From the NCBI GenBank assembly GCA_021808445.1, contig JAKBBP010000028.1, forward strand, positions 1-35,214: 35,214 nt of DNA. Reading direction: 5' to 3'. This DNA comes from Pseudomonadota bacterium. Its GTDB lineage: Bacteria; Pseudomonadota; Gammaproteobacteria; Burkholderiales; Burkholderiaceae_C. The notes under the pieces are model-generated. The model did not search any database. It was not told the DNA's origin and saw only the letters and a list, made by a program, of their open reading frames with translations. How positions within the stretch are numbered: position 1 is the stretch's first letter; every line of letters begins with the position of its first letter. Below are positions 15,651 through 24,677 of the stretch, in pieces. The translations under genes and the position numbers were made by a program.

Positions 15651-16145
15651 ATGACCCCAGGAATCTGCAGGGATCCGAGCCCGCCGGAGGACGCGCGCAG
15701 CTGGCTGGACACCCTCATCCTCAGCTTCACGCGACTGACCCGCGGAGCCCCGCCTGGCCTGCGCGGCCTGGTGCGTGCGCTGCCGATGCAGCCACCGTCC
15801 TTCCTGCTTGCGCGCGCGCTGGACCGCTGGCTGCTCCCACGCCTGGACACGGCGAGCCGCGAAGCACTGCGCGGGCCTGCGGTCGAACTCGAGCTCCAGG
15901 ACCTGGGGATGCGCGCGAGACTGCGCCTCGGCGCGCGGGGATTCGAGACCTGCGAGCATGCGCCGATCGTGACCATCCGAGGCCGCGCCGAGGCGCTGTG
16001 GAGCCTGGTGCGCGGCTGGGAGGATGCCGACCGGTTGTTTTTCGAGCGCGCGCTGGTCCTGGAAGGCGACACGGAGTTCGGCCTGCTGTTGAAGAACACC
16101 CTCGACGCCCTCGGCCCTCTGGGTGATGCTGGAGTGCGCTCATGA
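15651..16145 (+). CDS. ubiT: Ubiquinone biosynthesis accessory lipid carrier UbiT (SCP2 domain)
   Basis: 164 residues. An SCP2-type sterol-carrier domain protein that holds the hydrophobic ubiquinone precursor for UbiU/UbiV. The N-terminal amphipathic part ([24 protein letters not shown]) is followed by the SCP2 beta sheet: [55 protein letters not shown] and LKNTLDAL. The last block, with a stretch of the form RALxxEGDTExGL and LKNTLD, is the family's most recognisable part. It lies 19 nt after ubiV and overlaps thiM by 4 nt (ATGA). Confidence 0.88.
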   Translation: MTPGICRDPSPPEDARSWLDTLILSFTRLTRGAPPGLRGLVRALPMQPPSFLLARALDRWLLPRLDTASREALRGPAVELELQDLGMRARLRLGARGFETCEHAPIVTIRGRAEALWSLVRGWEDADRLFFERALVLEGDTEFGLLLKNTLDALGPLGDAGVRS

Positions 16146-17044
16146 GCCGGGGGAACAGGCTGAGCGCCGCGGACCTGTGGCGCGACGTGTGCGCGGTGCG
16201 TGAGGGCCAGCCCCTGGTGCACAACGTGACCAATCTGGTGGTCATGCAGTTCAGCGCCAACATGCTGCTGGCATTGGGCGCTTCGCCCGTCATGGCCCAC
16301 GCCGAGGAGGAGGTCGAGGACATGGCGGCGCTGGCGGGGGCGCTGGTACTGAACATCGGCACGCTGTCGGCGCCCTGGCTGCGCGCGATGCACCTGGCGG
16401 CGCGCAGCGCGCGCGCCCACGGCAGACCGGTGGTTCTCGATCCGGTGGGCGCCGGCGCAACCCGCTACCGCGATCACGCGCTGACCGAGCTGCTCGAAGA
16501 CGCTTCGCCGGACGTGGTGCGCGGCAACGCCTCGGAGATCATGAGCGTGGCAGGTCTGGCTCCAGGCACCCGAGGGGTCGACAGTCTGGCAGGCTCGGAC
16601 GAGGCCGTGCCGGCGGCCTTGCGCCTGGCCGCGCGCACGCGCGGCGTGGTCTGCATTTCCGGAGCGCGGGACCATGTCGTGGATGCCCAGGGCCGCCACG
16701 CCGTGTTGTCCAACGGACATCCCTGGATGGCCCGGGTGACGGGCGTGGGATGTTCGGCTAGCGCACTCGTGGGCGCCTTCGCCGCCGTGCAGCCGGACCG
16801 CTGGCGCGCCACGGTGACCGCCATGGCCTACCTGGGTGTGGCCGGCGAATGGGCGGGCTGCGAATGGGCGGGGAGCGAGCAGGGCGCCGGACCCGTTGCC
16901 GAAGGGGCCACCGAACACCCCCTCGGAGGCAGGGCGGGCGTCCCTGCGGGCCTGGGCAGCTTTCAGGTCGCCCTGCTCGACGCGGTGCACCGCCTCGACG
17001 CCCAGACCTTCGAGCGACGACTGCGCATGAGCCTCGCCGAATGA
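16142..17044 (+). CDS. thiM: Hydroxyethylthiazole kinase
   Basis: 300 residues. It phosphorylates 4-methyl-5-(2-hydroxyethyl)thiazole for thiamine salvage in the cytoplasm. Family motifs: [56 protein letters not shown] and the active-site cysteine in [17 protein letters not shown]-terminal insertion of about 35 residues ([18 protein letters not shown] onward) lies between the helix [15 protein letters not shown] and the last block [16 protein letters not shown], and looks like slippage-derived low-complexity sequence. No thiE/thiD gene or TPP riboswitch is nearby. Placement at the end of the anaerobic ubiquinone operon, with a 4-nt overlap, is unusual. Confidence 0.92.
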   Translation: MSRGNRLSAADLWRDVCAVREGQPLVHNVTNLVVMQFSANMLLALGASPVMAHAEEEVEDMAALAGALVLNIGTLSAPWLRAMHLAARSARAHGRPVVLDPVGAGATRYRDHALTELLEDASPDVVRGNASEIMSVAGLAPGTRGVDSLAGSDEAVPAALRLAARTRGVVCISGARDHVVDAQGRHAVLSNGHPWMARVTGVGCSASALVGAFAAVQPDRWRATVTAMAYLGVAGEWAGCEWAGSEQGAGPVAEGATEHPLGGRAGVPAGLGSFQVALLDAVHRLDAQTFERRLRMSLAE

Positions 17045-17074
17045 GCCTTGCCGAATGAGCCGTGCCGGATGAGC
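17027..17074 (+). repeat. 14-nt tandem repeat across the thiM stop codon
   Basis: Units ATGAGCCTCGCCGA (17027-17040), ATGAGCCTTGCCGA (17041-17054) and ATGAGCCGTGCCGG (17055-17068), plus a partial ATGAGC. The thiM stop (TGA, 17042-17044) lies in the second unit. The unit is not a multiple of three, so gain or loss of a copy would change the C-terminus. Confidence 0.95.
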
Positions 17075-17100
17075 TCCGGACGGCGCCGCGCATCGCCCCC

Positions 17101-18012
17101 TCAGCCCTGCGGGGCGGCCGTGACGGCCTGATGCAGCGCCAGTTCGGCGAGCAGGCGCGAAAGCGCCGGGTTGTCGTTGTCGCGCTTGACCACGATGCCC
17201 AGTTCCACCGGGTTGTCGGGACGCAGGTCCGCGAGTTCCCGGAACACCACGCCCTCATAGTGGAAGACGGTGGTCCCGGCGGGCACCAGCGACAACCCGA
17301 GCCCGGCGCGCACCAGGGCCAGAATGGTGTGAATCTGGCTGACGTACTGCACATGACGCGGACGCACGCCGGCACGCCGCAGGATATCGGAGACCAGGTC
17401 GTAGAAGTAGCGTGCCTCGTCGGGGGAGTACATGACGAAGTCGACCGCGTCGAGCGCGCCGAGCGCGATGGTGGAACGCTCGGCGTAGGGGTGGCCCTGC
17501 GGCAGCACGGCGAGCAGGCGCTCGCGCCGCAAGGCACGCCACTGCAAGGCCGGCTGCACGACCGGCGGGCGCACCAGCGCGAGGTCGATGCGCCCGGCAA
17601 GAAGGGCTTCCAGCTGCGCCTGCGACACCATTTCGCGCAGCCTCAGGTCCACGTCGGGCAGCAAGGCGCGACACCGCGCCACCAGTTCAGGAACGTCGCG
17701 GTAGCTTGAGCCCGCGGTGAATCCGATGGCGAGCTCGCCGGCGTGGCCATGGGCGACACGGCGCGCGTCCAGCACCGCAGTCTCGGCGCTGCGCAGCAAC
17801 CCGCGCGCTTCGTGCAGGAAACGTCGACCCGCCGGCGTGAGCTCCACGACGCGGGTACTGCGAAACAGCAGGGGCGTGCCCACGGCGTGCTCGAGCAACT
17901 GGATCTGCCGACTCAGCGGCGGCTGGGTCATGTTGAGCCGGGCAGCTGCCTTGCCGAAATGCAGTTCCTCGGCGACGGCGACGAAGCAACGAATCTGGCT
18001 GAGTTCGAACAC
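17101..18012 (-). CDS. LysR-type regulator divergent from the hexuronate operon
   Basis: 303 residues from a GTG start. The N-terminal winged helix-turn-helix is clear: LSQIRCFVAVAEELHFGKAA, then MTQPPLSRQIQLLEHAVG and LFRSTRVVELTPAGRRFL. The effector domain contains GELAIGFTAGSSYRDVPELV and ILALVRAGLGLSLVPAGTT. The gene is divergent from kdgD with about 100 nt between them, the normal arrangement for a LysR activator of the adjacent pathway. The inducer is most likely a hexuronate or aldarate, by context. Regulators of such pathways in pseudomonads are of this family, but I do not assign a symbol. Confidence 0.9.
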   Translation of the reverse strand: MFELSQIRCFVAVAEELHFGKAAARLNMTQPPLSRQIQLLEHAVGTPLLFRSTRVVELTPAGRRFLHEARGLLRSAETAVLDARRVAHGHAGELAIGFTAGSSYRDVPELVARCRALLPDVDLRLREMVSQAQLEALLAGRIDLALVRPPVVQPALQWRALRRERLLAVLPQGHPYAERSTIALGALDAVDFVMYSPDEARYFYDLVSDILRRAGVRPRHVQYVSQIHTILALVRAGLGLSLVPAGTTVFHYEGVVFRELADLRPDNPVELGIVVKRDNDNPALSRLLAELALHQAVTAAPQG

Positions 18013-18027
18013 TGATCCAATCTCCGC

Positions 18028-18046
18028 ATGAATTCATTCAGTATAT
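18028..18046. promoter_or_regulatory. Candidate LysR binding site in the kdgD intergenic region
   Basis: Overlapping symmetric sequences lie in the only AT-rich part of the spacer. ATGAATTCAT (18028-18037) is a palindrome and TGAAT-TC-ATTCA (18029-18040) is a perfect inverted repeat, followed by GTATATG. This is the sort of dyad a LysR tetramer would use to control both genes. No strong -35 hexamer is seen for kdgD, in keeping with activation. Confidence 0.45.
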
Positions 18047-18115
18047 GGCTTGGACAGGAAAGAACCCCCCTCCTACGATGCCCTCCAGCCATTCCCCACC
18101 GACCCGGAATTTCCC

Positions 18116-19039
18116 ATGCGGCACCCCTCCCCCATGACCCCCGAGGAACTCAAGGTCGCCATCGGCGGCGGCCTCCTGTCCTTTCCCGTGACGGCCTTCG
18201 ATGCCCGGCTGGAGCTCGACGAAGCGCGCTACTCCAGCCATTTCGAGATCGTGCTCGAGCATGCACCGGCCGGGATTTTCGTCGCGGGCGGCACCGGCGA
18301 GTTCTTTTCCCTGACACCGGAGGAAGTCCAACGCCTGGTCCGTCGCAGCGCGGACATGGCGCGGGCGCGCGTTCCGGTGATCGCGCCCGTGGGCATGGGC
18401 ACGCGCATGGCCTGCGAACTCGCGCGCCAGGCCGAGCAGGCCGGCGCCTCGGGGCTGCTCCTGTTCCCCCCGTACCTGACCGAGTCGGATCCCGCGGGAC
18501 TGGCGCGTCACATCGAACAGGTATGCGCGGCCACCCGGCTGGGGGTGATCGTCTACAGCCGTGGCAACGCCCGCGTAGGCGCCGAGTGCCTGCCCGCCCT
18601 GGCCGAGCGCTGCCCCAACCTCGTCGGCTACAAGGACGGCATCGGCGACATCGAGCTCATGACCCGCGTGGTCACGACCATGGGCGATCGCCTCACCTAC
18701 GTGGGCGGCCTGCCGACGGCTGAAACCTTCGCACTGCCCTATCTGGAGATGGGCGTCACCACCTATTCCTCGGCGATCTTCAACTTCCTGCCCAAGTGGG
18801 CGATGGCCTTCTACGCAGCCGTGCTGGGTCGCGACCACGCCCACGTGCGCCGGGAGATGCGCGAATTCGTCATGCCCTACACCGCACTGCGCAACCGCCG
18901 CCGCGGCTACGCGGTGTCCATCGTCAAGGCGGGCATGCGCGTGGTGGGACGCGACGCCGGCGGCGTGCGCCCCCCGCTCACCGACCTGGAAGCCGCCGAA
19001 GTCGAGGAACTGCGCGCCCTGGTCGGCACGCGGAGCTGA
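18116..19039 (+). CDS. kdgD: 5-dehydro-4-deoxyglucarate dehydratase
   Basis: 307 residues, DapA/NAL superfamily TIM barrel. It converts 5-dehydro-4-deoxy-D-glucarate to 2,5-dioxopentanoate (2-oxoglutarate semialdehyde) with loss of water and CO2. Motifs: [29 protein letters not shown], Tyr147 in VIVYSRGNA and the Schiff-base Lys173 in [10 protein letters not shown]. The start at 18116 has GGAA about 8 nt upstream; the second methionine (18134) lacks a site. It is the first gene of a nearly gap-free operon that continues through garD, and its product is the substrate of the next enzyme. Confidence 0.93.
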   Translation: MRHPSPMTPEELKVAIGGGLLSFPVTAFDARLELDEARYSSHFEIVLEHAPAGIFVAGGTGEFFSLTPEEVQRLVRRSADMARARVPVIAPVGMGTRMACELARQAEQAGASGLLLFPPYLTESDPAGLARHIEQVCAATRLGVIVYSRGNARVGAECLPALAERCPNLVGYKDGIGDIELMTRVVTTMGDRLTYVGGLPTAETFALPYLEMGVTTYSSAIFNFLPKWAMAFYAAVLGRDHAHVRREMREFVMPYTALRNRRRGYAVSIVKAGMRVVGRDAGGVRPPLTDLEAAEVEELRALVGTRS

Positions 19040-19041
19040 GC

Positions 19042-20610
19042 ATGGGTCTTCGGGGCGAAAACCTCCTGGGTCTGCGCGCGGTGCGCGGAACGCGCTCCGC
19101 GCTGCAGGGCGTGGATCCGGTCAGCGGCCACTCGCTGCTCCCTGCCTACGGCGGGGCCACGCGGGAACAGCTCGACCAGGCCTGCGAGCTGGCCTGGCAG
19201 GCCTGGGCCCCCTACCGGGAGCTCGGTGCCGCGGCCCACGCCGGGCTGCTCGAGTCCATCGCCACGCACATCGAGCACCTCGGCGAGGAGCTGATCGACC
19301 GCGCCGCGCTGGAGACCGCACTCGACGCCGCACGCCTGCGCAGCGAGCGCGCGCGCACCACCACCCAGCTGCGCCTGTTCGCGCAGCTGGCACGCGAAGG
19401 GCGCCATGTCGAGCCGCGCCATGACCCTGCTCTTCCCGCTCGCACGCCCCAGCCTCGCCCCGACCTTCGCATGGGCCATATGGGCATCGGACCGGTGGCC
19501 GTGTTCGGTGCCAGCAATTTCCCCCTGGCCTTCTCGGTGGCCGGGGGAGACACCGCGTCGGCGCTGGCCGCCGGATGCCCCGTGGTGGTCAAGGCGCACA
19601 ACGCCCATCCCGGCACCTCCGAACTCGTGGGCCGCGCGGTGCAGGCGGCGGCGCGCGAAACCGGCATGCCGGACGGCGTGTTCAGCCTGCTGTACGGGGC
19701 CGACGAACAGATCGGCGCGTGGCTGGTGGCGCACCCACGGATCCAGGCCGTGGGTTTCACCGGCTCGCGCGGCGGCGGCGACGCGCTGGCACGCATCGCC
19801 GCCGGCCGCGCCAGGCCGATACCCGTGTTCGCGGAGATGAGCAGCGTGAACCCGGTGTTCGTGTTCCCGGGCGCGCTGCGCGAGCGCGCCCGCTCCATCG
19901 CATCGGGCTTCGTGCAGTCGATGACCCTGGGCAGCGGGCAGTTCTGCACCAAGCCGGGCCTGCTGTTCCTGCTGGGCGACGAGGGGGCCGAGGAATTTCT
20001 CGACAGCCTGGAAAGGCAGTTGCAGGCGACCCGCACCTCGCCGCTGCTCAGCGCCGGCATCGCCGCGCGCTATCGTCAGGCCACGCTGCAGGCTGGCGAG
20101 CGCGCAGCCTCGCGCAGCCTGAGCGCAGGCACCGCCTCCGACGGCACCCGGGCCCAGATCTTCGTGCTGGACGTGCGCGAGTTCGCGCAAGAACCCGCCT
20201 GGCGCGAGGAGATGTTCGGACCCGCCGCGGTGGTCGTGCGCGCAGCGCGCACAGGAGATCTCGGCGCCCTGCTGGAGGGCCTGGCCGGGCAGCTCACCGC
20301 CACCGTGGTCCTCGAGCCGAGCGACCACGCCGCCGCCAGGCCGCTGATGCGGGTGCTCGAGACCCTCGCCGGGCGCCTGCTCATGAACGGCTGGCCCACC
20401 GGCGTGGAAGTCTGCGACGCCATGGTGCACGGCGGCCCCTACCCGGCGTGCAGCGATGCGCGGTTCAGCAGTGTCGGGACGCTGGCGATCCGCCGCTTCC
20501 TGCGGCCCGTGTGCTACCAGAACATGGCCGACGACCTCCTGCCACGCTGGCTGCACGAGCAGACGCGCCCGGCACAGGCCCCGATCGACAACGAGGGAGC
20601 GCGAGCATGA
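19042..20610 (+). CDS. 2-oxoglutarate semialdehyde dehydrogenase (aldehyde dehydrogenase family)
   Basis: 522 residues. It oxidises 2,5-dioxopentanoate to 2-oxoglutarate with NAD(P)+, the last step of the oxidative hexuronate/aldarate route. Features: the cofactor-binding stretch GPVAVFGASNFPLAFSVAG, VVVKAHNAHPGTSELVG, GFTGSRGGGDAL, general base Glu265 in PVFAEMSSVNPV and nucleophile Cys302 in GSGQFCTKPGL. The FGASNFPLAFS and SSVNPV wording is typical of the NADP-preferring semialdehyde dehydrogenases of sugar-acid clusters rather than of betaine or succinate semialdehyde enzymes. It begins 2 nt after kdgD and overlaps the next gene by 4 nt. Confidence 0.92.
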   Translation: MGLRGENLLGLRAVRGTRSALQGVDPVSGHSLLPAYGGATREQLDQACELAWQAWAPYRELGAAAHAGLLESIATHIEHLGEELIDRAALETALDAARLRSERARTTTQLRLFAQLAREGRHVEPRHDPALPARTPQPRPDLRMGHMGIGPVAVFGASNFPLAFSVAGGDTASALAAGCPVVVKAHNAHPGTSELVGRAVQAAARETGMPDGVFSLLYGADEQIGAWLVAHPRIQAVGFTGSRGGGDALARIAAGRARPIPVFAEMSSVNPVFVFPGALRERARSIASGFVQSMTLGSGQFCTKPGLLFLLGDEGAEEFLDSLERQLQATRTSPLLSAGIAARYRQATLQAGERAASRSLSAGTASDGTRAQIFVLDVREFAQEPAWREEMFGPAAVVVRAARTGDLGALLEGLAGQLTATVVLEPSDHAAARPLMRVLETLAGRLLMNGWPTGVEVCDAMVHGGPYPACSDARFSSVGTLAIRRFLRPVCYQNMADDLLPRWLHEQTRPAQAPIDNEGARA

Positions 20611-21401
20611 GCTTCGAATTCCACGCCCGCCTGGCCGTCACCGGCGCCGCCGGCGCGCTGGGCACGGTATTGCGCGCCGAGCTGGCACGCGCGGGGGTCC
20701 GCACCCTCAGCCTGGACCTGCGCGAGCCCTCGCGGGTGCACGAGAACGAGACCTTCGTGCGCTGCGATCTGGCCGACGCCGAGGCCACGATGCGCGCGCT
20801 GCAGGGGGCCGACGCGATGGTGCACCTGGGCGGTATCTCCACGACGGCGCCCTTTGGCTCGATCCTCTCGGCCAATATCTGCGGCAGCTTCCACGTGTTC
20901 GAAGCAGCGCGCCGGCACGGCATGCGCCGTGTCGTGTACGCCAGCTCGAATCACGTGACCGGTTATTACCCCTCCAGCGAGCGCGTGCGGCCCGACATGC
21001 CCCACCGGCCCGACTCTTTCTACGGCCTGTCCAAGGCCTTCGGCGAGGACCTGGCCCAGCTGTACTGGGACAAGTACGGCCTCGAATCGGTGGGTCTTCG
21101 CATCGGTTCGTGCTATGAGCGGCCGCGCGATCCGCGCATGCTCAAGACCTGGCTGAGCCACCGGGACTTCCTGCGTCTGGTCGAGCGCGCGCTGCAGGCG
21201 CCAAACGTCGGGCATACCGTCGTCTACGGCGTCTCGGACAACCCGCATACCTACTGGGACGCGGATCCGGCGAATGTGCTCGGCTTCACCCCGCTCGACT
21301 CGTCTGCGGCCTGCTCCGGCACGCTGCCAGGCGAGGGGCCCGAACCCGAGCGACAGGGCGGCGGTTTCATCGAGGTCGATGAAACCGCGCTCGACCCCTG
21401 A
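20607..21401 (+). CDS. udh: Uronate dehydrogenase
   Basis: 264 residues, extended short-chain dehydrogenase. It oxidises D-galacturonate or D-glucuronate with NAD+ to the aldarolactone. Motifs: nucleotide-binding TGAAGALGTVLR, MVHLGGISTTAPF, YASSNHVTGYYP, and the catalytic Tyr139/Lys143 in SFYGLSKAFGEDLAQLYWDKYG. GLRIGSCYERPRDPRML is characteristic of this enzyme. It is translationally coupled to the dehydrogenase gene upstream (ATGA). Its lactone product needs opening before garD can act; the propeller lactonase later in the operon is the candidate. Confidence 0.9.
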   Translation: MSFEFHARLAVTGAAGALGTVLRAELARAGVRTLSLDLREPSRVHENETFVRCDLADAEATMRALQGADAMVHLGGISTTAPFGSILSANICGSFHVFEAARRHGMRRVVYASSNHVTGYYPSSERVRPDMPHRPDSFYGLSKAFGEDLAQLYWDKYGLESVGLRIGSCYERPRDPRMLKTWLSHRDFLRLVERALQAPNVGHTVVYGVSDNPHTYWDADPANVLGFTPLDSSAACSGTLPGEGPEPERQGGGFIEVDETALDP

Positions 21402-21420
21402 GCACAGGCGTGAGCGGAAG

Positions 21421-21442
21421 GGCAGGTCCGCGTTCACCTGCC
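21421..21442 (+). other. Stem-loop in the leader of the binding-protein gene
   Basis: GGCAGGT (21421-21427) and ACCTGCC (21436-21442), with loop CCGCGTTC, lie between udh and the transporter genes. The stem ends about 20 nt before the GAGGAGA ribosome binding site. An alternative stem, GCGGA with TCCGC, shares its left loop. Such structures often set 5' ends of stable processed messages. Confidence 0.5.
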
Positions 21443-21475
21443 ACAACAAAGCCAAACCACGAAGAGGAGACCACC

Positions 21476-22645
21476 GTGTTCCAACGCATCGCAACGCCGC
21501 TGGCGAAAGTGCTCGTCGGCTCGCTGATCGGCGCCGGCGCCCTGTCCTGGGGCCAGACCGCCCAGGCGGCGCCCATGACCATCAACATCGTCGACGTCGC
21601 CGGCAACCTGGCCCTGACCCAGAAGGCCTTCGAGCAGTTCGAGAAGACCCATCCCGGCCTGGTGCACTTCACCTACTCCACGTCGCCCGCACCACAGTTG
21701 TTGCCGCGCATCCGCGCCATGGAACACGCGGGTCGCTCCGACATCAACATGGTGCTGACCGGCACCGACGATCTGGCCTTCGGCATCCAGCAGGGGCTGT
21801 GGCAGCAGCTGCTCCCGGGCTACGCCCGGCAGCTTCCCGGCATTCCGCAGGACTACAGCCCCGGAGCCGCGCGCATGCAGGACCTGGCCAAGGGCTACGG
21901 CGTCGAGGTCGTGTACTCGCCGGCGGGCCCTCTGCTCGAGTACAACCCACAGACGGTCCGGCATCCGCCGCGCACCCCGCAGCAGCTCCTGAGCTGGTGC
22001 CAGGCGCACCCGGGCAAGTTCATCTACGCCCGCCCGAACAACTCCGGACCCGGCCGCGCATGGCTGATGGCCCTTCCCTATCTGCTGCACGACTCCAATC
22101 CGCGCGACCCGGTGCACGGATGGACCAAGACCTGGGCCTACCTCAAGCAGCTCAACGCCTGCATCGCCTACTACCCGAGCGGCACGGGTGACGTGATGAA
22201 GGAACTCGGCCAGCAAACGCGCTGGATGACCCCGACCATCACCGGCTGGGACATCAACCCGCGCAAACTGGGCATCGTGCCCAAGGACTTCCGGGTGCAG
22301 AAGCTCGATCACATGGTCTGGCTGAATGACGCGCAGTACATGGTGATCCCCAAGGGACAGTCGCCCGCGCAGGTCGATATGCTCCTGCGGGTCATGCGCT
22401 ACCTGATGAAGCCCACGCAACAGGCGATGACCTACGACGACGGCTACTTCTATCCGGGCCCGGCGATCGCCGGCGTCAGCCTGAGCATGGCTCCGGCGAG
22501 CAGCCAGCAGGTGATCCGCGAGTACGGCCGCAAGGACTACGACGCGTGGATCGCCAAGTATCCGAACGAGACGCCGCTGGACGCATCCGCGATGGTCAAG
22601 GCCTTCGAGATGTGGAATCAGCAGATCGGTGCCCTGAAGCATTGA
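21476..22645 (+). CDS. ABC transporter periplasmic binding protein for a sugar acid
   Basis: 389 residues. The Sec signal peptide (about 1-31, ending QTAQAAP) is followed by a type 2 periplasmic binding fold: MTINIVDVAGNLALTQKAFEQF, LPRIRAMEHAGRSDINMVLTG and AYMVIPKG-like YMVIPKGQSPAQVDML. A GTG start is fixed by GAGGAGA 6 nt upstream. The protein belongs to the extracellular solute-binding families that work with two-permease importers of the PotABCD/thiamine/phosphonate type. Its place inside the hexuronate operon makes a hexuronate, or its aldarate, the probable ligand. The ligand itself is inferred from context only. Confidence 0.85.
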   Translation: MFQRIATPLAKVLVGSLIGAGALSWGQTAQAAPMTINIVDVAGNLALTQKAFEQFEKTHPGLVHFTYSTSPAPQLLPRIRAMEHAGRSDINMVLTGTDDLAFGIQQGLWQQLLPGYARQLPGIPQDYSPGAARMQDLAKGYGVEVVYSPAGPLLEYNPQTVRHPPRTPQQLLSWCQAHPGKFIYARPNNSGPGRAWLMALPYLLHDSNPRDPVHGWTKTWAYLKQLNACIAYYPSGTGDVMKELGQQTRWMTPTITGWDINPRKLGIVPKDFRVQKLDHMVWLNDAQYMVIPKGQSPAQVDMLLRVMRYLMKPTQQAMTYDDGYFYPGPAIAGVSLSMAPASSQQVIREYGRKDYDAWIAKYPNETPLDASAMVKAFEMWNQQIGALKH

Positions 22646-22667
22646 AGCCTGGGGCGCCTCGAAGGAG

Positions 22668-22700
22668 GCAGCTGCGCCGCGCGTGGCGCCGCGCAGCTGC
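22668..22700 (+). other. Strong stem-loop between binding-protein and ATPase genes
   Basis: GCAGCTGCGC (22668-22677) and GCGCAGCTGC (22691-22700) form a perfect 10-bp stem around a 13-nt GC-rich loop that can pair further. There is no T-run. In importer operons such a structure usually stabilises the upstream message and lowers downstream expression, so the binding protein is made in excess. Confidence 0.65.
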
Positions 22701-22727
22701 GATCGACCTGTGGTGGGAGACGAGTTG

Positions 22728-23810
22728 ATGAGCGGGACCGAAGATCTCGTGCTGGAAGACGTGACCAGGCACTACGACATGCAGGGCGGCGGGGTGCACT
22801 GCGCCTTGTCCAGGCTCAATCTGCGGGTTTCGCCGGGAGAGTTCGTGGCGCTTCTCGGGCCTTCGGGCTGCGGCAAGACCACCGCGCTGAACTGCATCGC
22901 CGGGCTGACCGAGATCAGCGCGGGAAGCATCCACGTGGCAGGACGGCGCATCGACCAGCTCAGCCCGGACAAGCGCAACGTGGGCGTGGTGTTCCAGAAC
23001 TACGCCTTGTTCCCCCACATGACCATTCTGGACAACGTGGCTTTCGGACTGCGCATGCGCGGCATGCCTCGCGCGCAGCGCCATGCCAAGGCCCTGGAGG
23101 CGATCCGCTTGGTGCAGCTCGAGCAGCATGCCCACAAGCATCCCGCCCAGCTCTCGGGGGGGCAGCAGCAGCGGGTGGCGATCGCTCGCGCCATCGTCGT
23201 CGAGCCGGACATCGTGCTGATGGACGAGCCCTTGTCCAACCTGGATGCCAAGTTGCGCATCGAGATGCGCTCCGAGATCCGGCGCCTGCACGAGCGTGTG
23301 CAGCGCATCACCATCTATGTCACCCACGACCAGGACGAGGCGCTGTCCATGGCCGACAAGATCGTCGTGCTCCAGGACGGGGTGGCGCATCAGGTAGGCA
23401 CTCCGCAGGAGCTGTTCAGTCTTCCGCGCGACCTCGACGTGGCCCGGTTCATGGGCTATCGCACCTTGCTGCGCGGCGCATGCCGCGCGGCCGACGGCGA
23501 GCAGCAGGTGCGCATCGAGGTCGGTCCGGGCTGCACCTTGCGGGGGCTGCGCGTCGATCCGCGCCTGGGAGAACGCGCCGTGGTGGCCATCCGCCCCGAC
23601 GAGTTCCGCATCGCGAGCGACGAAGCCGACAACCTGATCGGAGGAGAAGTCCGCTCTGCCGAGTATTACGGTCGCGAAAGCCTGGTCGTGCTCGACAGCG
23701 CGGCGGGCACGATCTACGCCAAGCTTCCGGGAAGCTTCGCCATCGGCTCGCGCCTGCGACTGCACGTTCCACCCGAGCGCGCCCTTTGCTACGCGGAGAG
23801 CGCATCGTGA
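22728..23810 (+). CDS. ABC transporter ATPase of the sugar-acid importer
   Basis: 360 residues. Walker A is GPSGCGKTT (44-52). Next come the Q-loop [13 protein letters not shown], the signature [14 protein letters not shown], Walker [16 protein letters not shown] and the H-loop [14 protein letters not shown]. The C-terminal about 110 residues form a TOBE-type regulatory domain ([14 protein letters not shown] and [18 protein letters not shown]). The start at 22728 has GGGAG upstream. The architecture matches PotA/CysA/UgpC-like importers. It overlaps the first permease gene by 4 nt (GTGA). Confidence 0.92.
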   Translation: MSGTEDLVLEDVTRHYDMQGGGVHCALSRLNLRVSPGEFVALLGPSGCGKTTALNCIAGLTEISAGSIHVAGRRIDQLSPDKRNVGVVFQNYALFPHMTILDNVAFGLRMRGMPRAQRHAKALEAIRLVQLEQHAHKHPAQLSGGQQQRVAIARAIVVEPDIVLMDEPLSNLDAKLRIEMRSEIRRLHERVQRITIYVTHDQDEALSMADKIVVLQDGVAHQVGTPQELFSLPRDLDVARFMGYRTLLRGACRAADGEQQVRIEVGPGCTLRGLRVDPRLGERAVVAIRPDEFRIASDEADNLIGGEVRSAEYYGRESLVVLDSAAGTIYAKLPGSFAIGSRLRLHVPPERALCYAESAS

Positions 23811-24652
23811 ACCCGCGCAACCGGGCCTGGCTGCTGGTGCTGCCGGCCTCGCTGTTCCTGCTGGGCTTTTTCGTCTACCCCCTGCTTGCCGGCCTGGGAA
23901 GTTCGCTACGCCCGACGACCCACGGATACTCGCTGCACAACTACCTGCGCTTCCTGTCCACGCCCGAGCTGCGCGACACCGTGTGGACCACCTTCCGCCT
24001 GGCCCTTCCCGCCACCGTACTGAGCCTTGCGCTGGCGCTGCCCTGCGCCTATTTCCTGCGCCGGCCCTCGCGGGCGCAGCGCCTGAGCACCATCGTGTTC
24101 CTGCTGCCCATCACCTTCGGCTCCGTGCTGGTCGCCGACGGCATGCTGAGCTATTTCTCGAACAATGGCTGGTTCTGGCAGCTGGCCTCGCTGCTGGGAA
24201 TCCACGCGCGGGTCGCACTGATCCACAGTTTCGCCAGCGTGCTGATCAGTCTGGTGATCGGAGGTTTTCCCTTTGCCTTCCTGTTCCTGCTGTCCTTCAT
24301 CTCGGGAATCGACCCCAACCTGGAGCGCGCCGCGGCGACCCTGGGAGCCGGGCCCTGGCGGCAGTTCCGCTACGTGGTGGCGCCCCTGCTGCTGCCGGGT
24401 TTGCGCATGACCGCCATCCTGGTCTTCGTCCAGTGCTTCACGGTGTTTCCCTCCGCCGTGCTGCTGGGGATTCCGGCAGGCGCCACACGCGTGATGTCCA
24501 TCGCGGCCGCGCATGCAGCCTTCGAGGACTACGACTACTCGATGGGCAATGCGATTTCGGTGCTGATGGGATTGATCCAGTTCGCTGCCGTGGGCCTGCT
24601 GCTTCTGGCCACGCGCAAGGCGTTTCGCGGCTCCTCGGCCGGATTCAAATGA
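23807..24652 (+). CDS. ABC transporter permease 1 of the sugar-acid importer
   Basis: 281 residues from a GTG start overlapping the ATPase stop. Six hydrophobic segments are recognisable, beginning with AWLLVLPASLFLLGFFVYPLL and including LPATVLSLALALPCAYFLRR. The EAA coupling loop reads ERAAATLGAGPWRQFRYVVAPLLLPG. It is a PotB-like inner-membrane subunit forming the channel with permease 2. Confidence 0.9.
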   Translation: MNPRNRAWLLVLPASLFLLGFFVYPLLAGLGSSLRPTTHGYSLHNYLRFLSTPELRDTVWTTFRLALPATVLSLALALPCAYFLRRPSRAQRLSTIVFLLPITFGSVLVADGMLSYFSNNGWFWQLASLLGIHARVALIHSFASVLISLVIGGFPFAFLFLLSFISGIDPNLERAAATLGAGPWRQFRYVVAPLLLPGLRMTAILVFVQCFTVFPSAVLLGIPAGATRVMSIAAAHAAFEDYDYSMGNAISVLMGLIQFAAVGLLLLATRKAFRGSSAGFK

Positions 24653-24677
24653 GCACGTCCCCCTGGGTGCGGAGACC

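Noticed and set aside
16080-16142. A TPP riboswitch in front of thiM
   Set aside because: thiM overlaps ubiT by 4 nt, leaving no leader, and no thi-box sequence was seen.
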